Assembly: GCA_002313255.1 (NCBI GenBank)
Contig: DCBA01000065.1
Coordinates: 1 to 5,778, forward strand
Direction of reading: 5' to 3'
Length of the DNA stretch: 5,778 bases
From: Gammaproteobacteria bacterium UBA1119
Lineage (GTDB): Bacteria > Pseudomonadota > Gammaproteobacteria > Pseudomonadales > Azotimanducaceae
The notes below the pieces were generated by a model. It did not search any database and was not told the DNA's origin. It worked only from the letters and a program-made list of their open reading frames with translations. Position numbers and translations under genes: made by a program. Shown here in pieces: positions 5,767 to 5,778 of this stretch (position 1 is its first letter; each line of letters begins with the position of its first letter).

Positions 5767-5778
5767 TAATTCGTCCGA

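Noticed and set aside
3999..5769. Open frames overlapping the methyltransferase and integrase genes
   Set aside because: They are shadows of well-supported genes; their translations show no recognisable family.

Overview
The window looks like a mosaic piece of a gammaproteobacterial chromosome, probably marine. This is inferred from gene types only: an outer-membrane protein of the DUF5916 type, a GMP-synthase 3'-end motif reading PTIEWE-stop, and two tyrosine recombinases. No rRNA, tRNA or species-specific marker is present. Every gene I accept lies on the minus strand, so transcription runs from right to left.

Layout from left to right: (1) bases 1-156 hold the first 52 codons of a second, short tyrosine recombinase that runs off the left edge, with a perfect 20-bp palindrome inside it. 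(2) Bases 157-385 are AT-rich and non-coding, with two small inverted repeats. (3) Bases 386-661 encode a very acidic 91-residue protein of unknown function with a good ribosome binding site. (4) Bases 823-2970 encode a 715-residue secreted or outer-membrane protein with an N-terminal CBM9-like domain and a C-terminal DUF5916 barrel. (5) Bases 2971-3511 hold no convincing gene. (6) Bases 3512-4261 encode a 249-residue class I SAM-dependent methyltransferase. (7) Bases 4258-4278 read, on the minus strand, as the last codons and stop of guaA, a plausible attachment-site copy. (8) Bases 4282-5766 encode a 494-residue tyrosine integrase whose stop codon lies 3 bp from that guaA-like copy.

The clearest story is at the right end. 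An integrase ends against a guaA 3'-end fragment that is not attached to guaA coding sequence, as expected for the distal junction (attR) of an element integrated at the end of guaA. If so, the element extends right from about 4280, guaA lies beyond it on the right, and the sequence left of 4258 is the flank or a neighbouring element. The methyltransferase start codon falls inside the attachment core, overlapping the guaA-frame TGA, so element excision or integration would change what lies directly upstream of the methyltransferase.

Base composition is patchy. Counting G+C by hand in single 60-base lines gives 23 in the acidic gene (541-600), 35 in the DUF5916 gene (1741-1800), 21 in the methyltransferase (3541-3600) and 31 in the integrase (5041-5100). 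This fits accessory genes of different origin placed around a more chromosome-like DUF5916 gene. I see no complete defence, toxin-antitoxin, CRISPR or biosynthetic system here; the novelty, if any, is in the recombination junctions and the small acidic protein.
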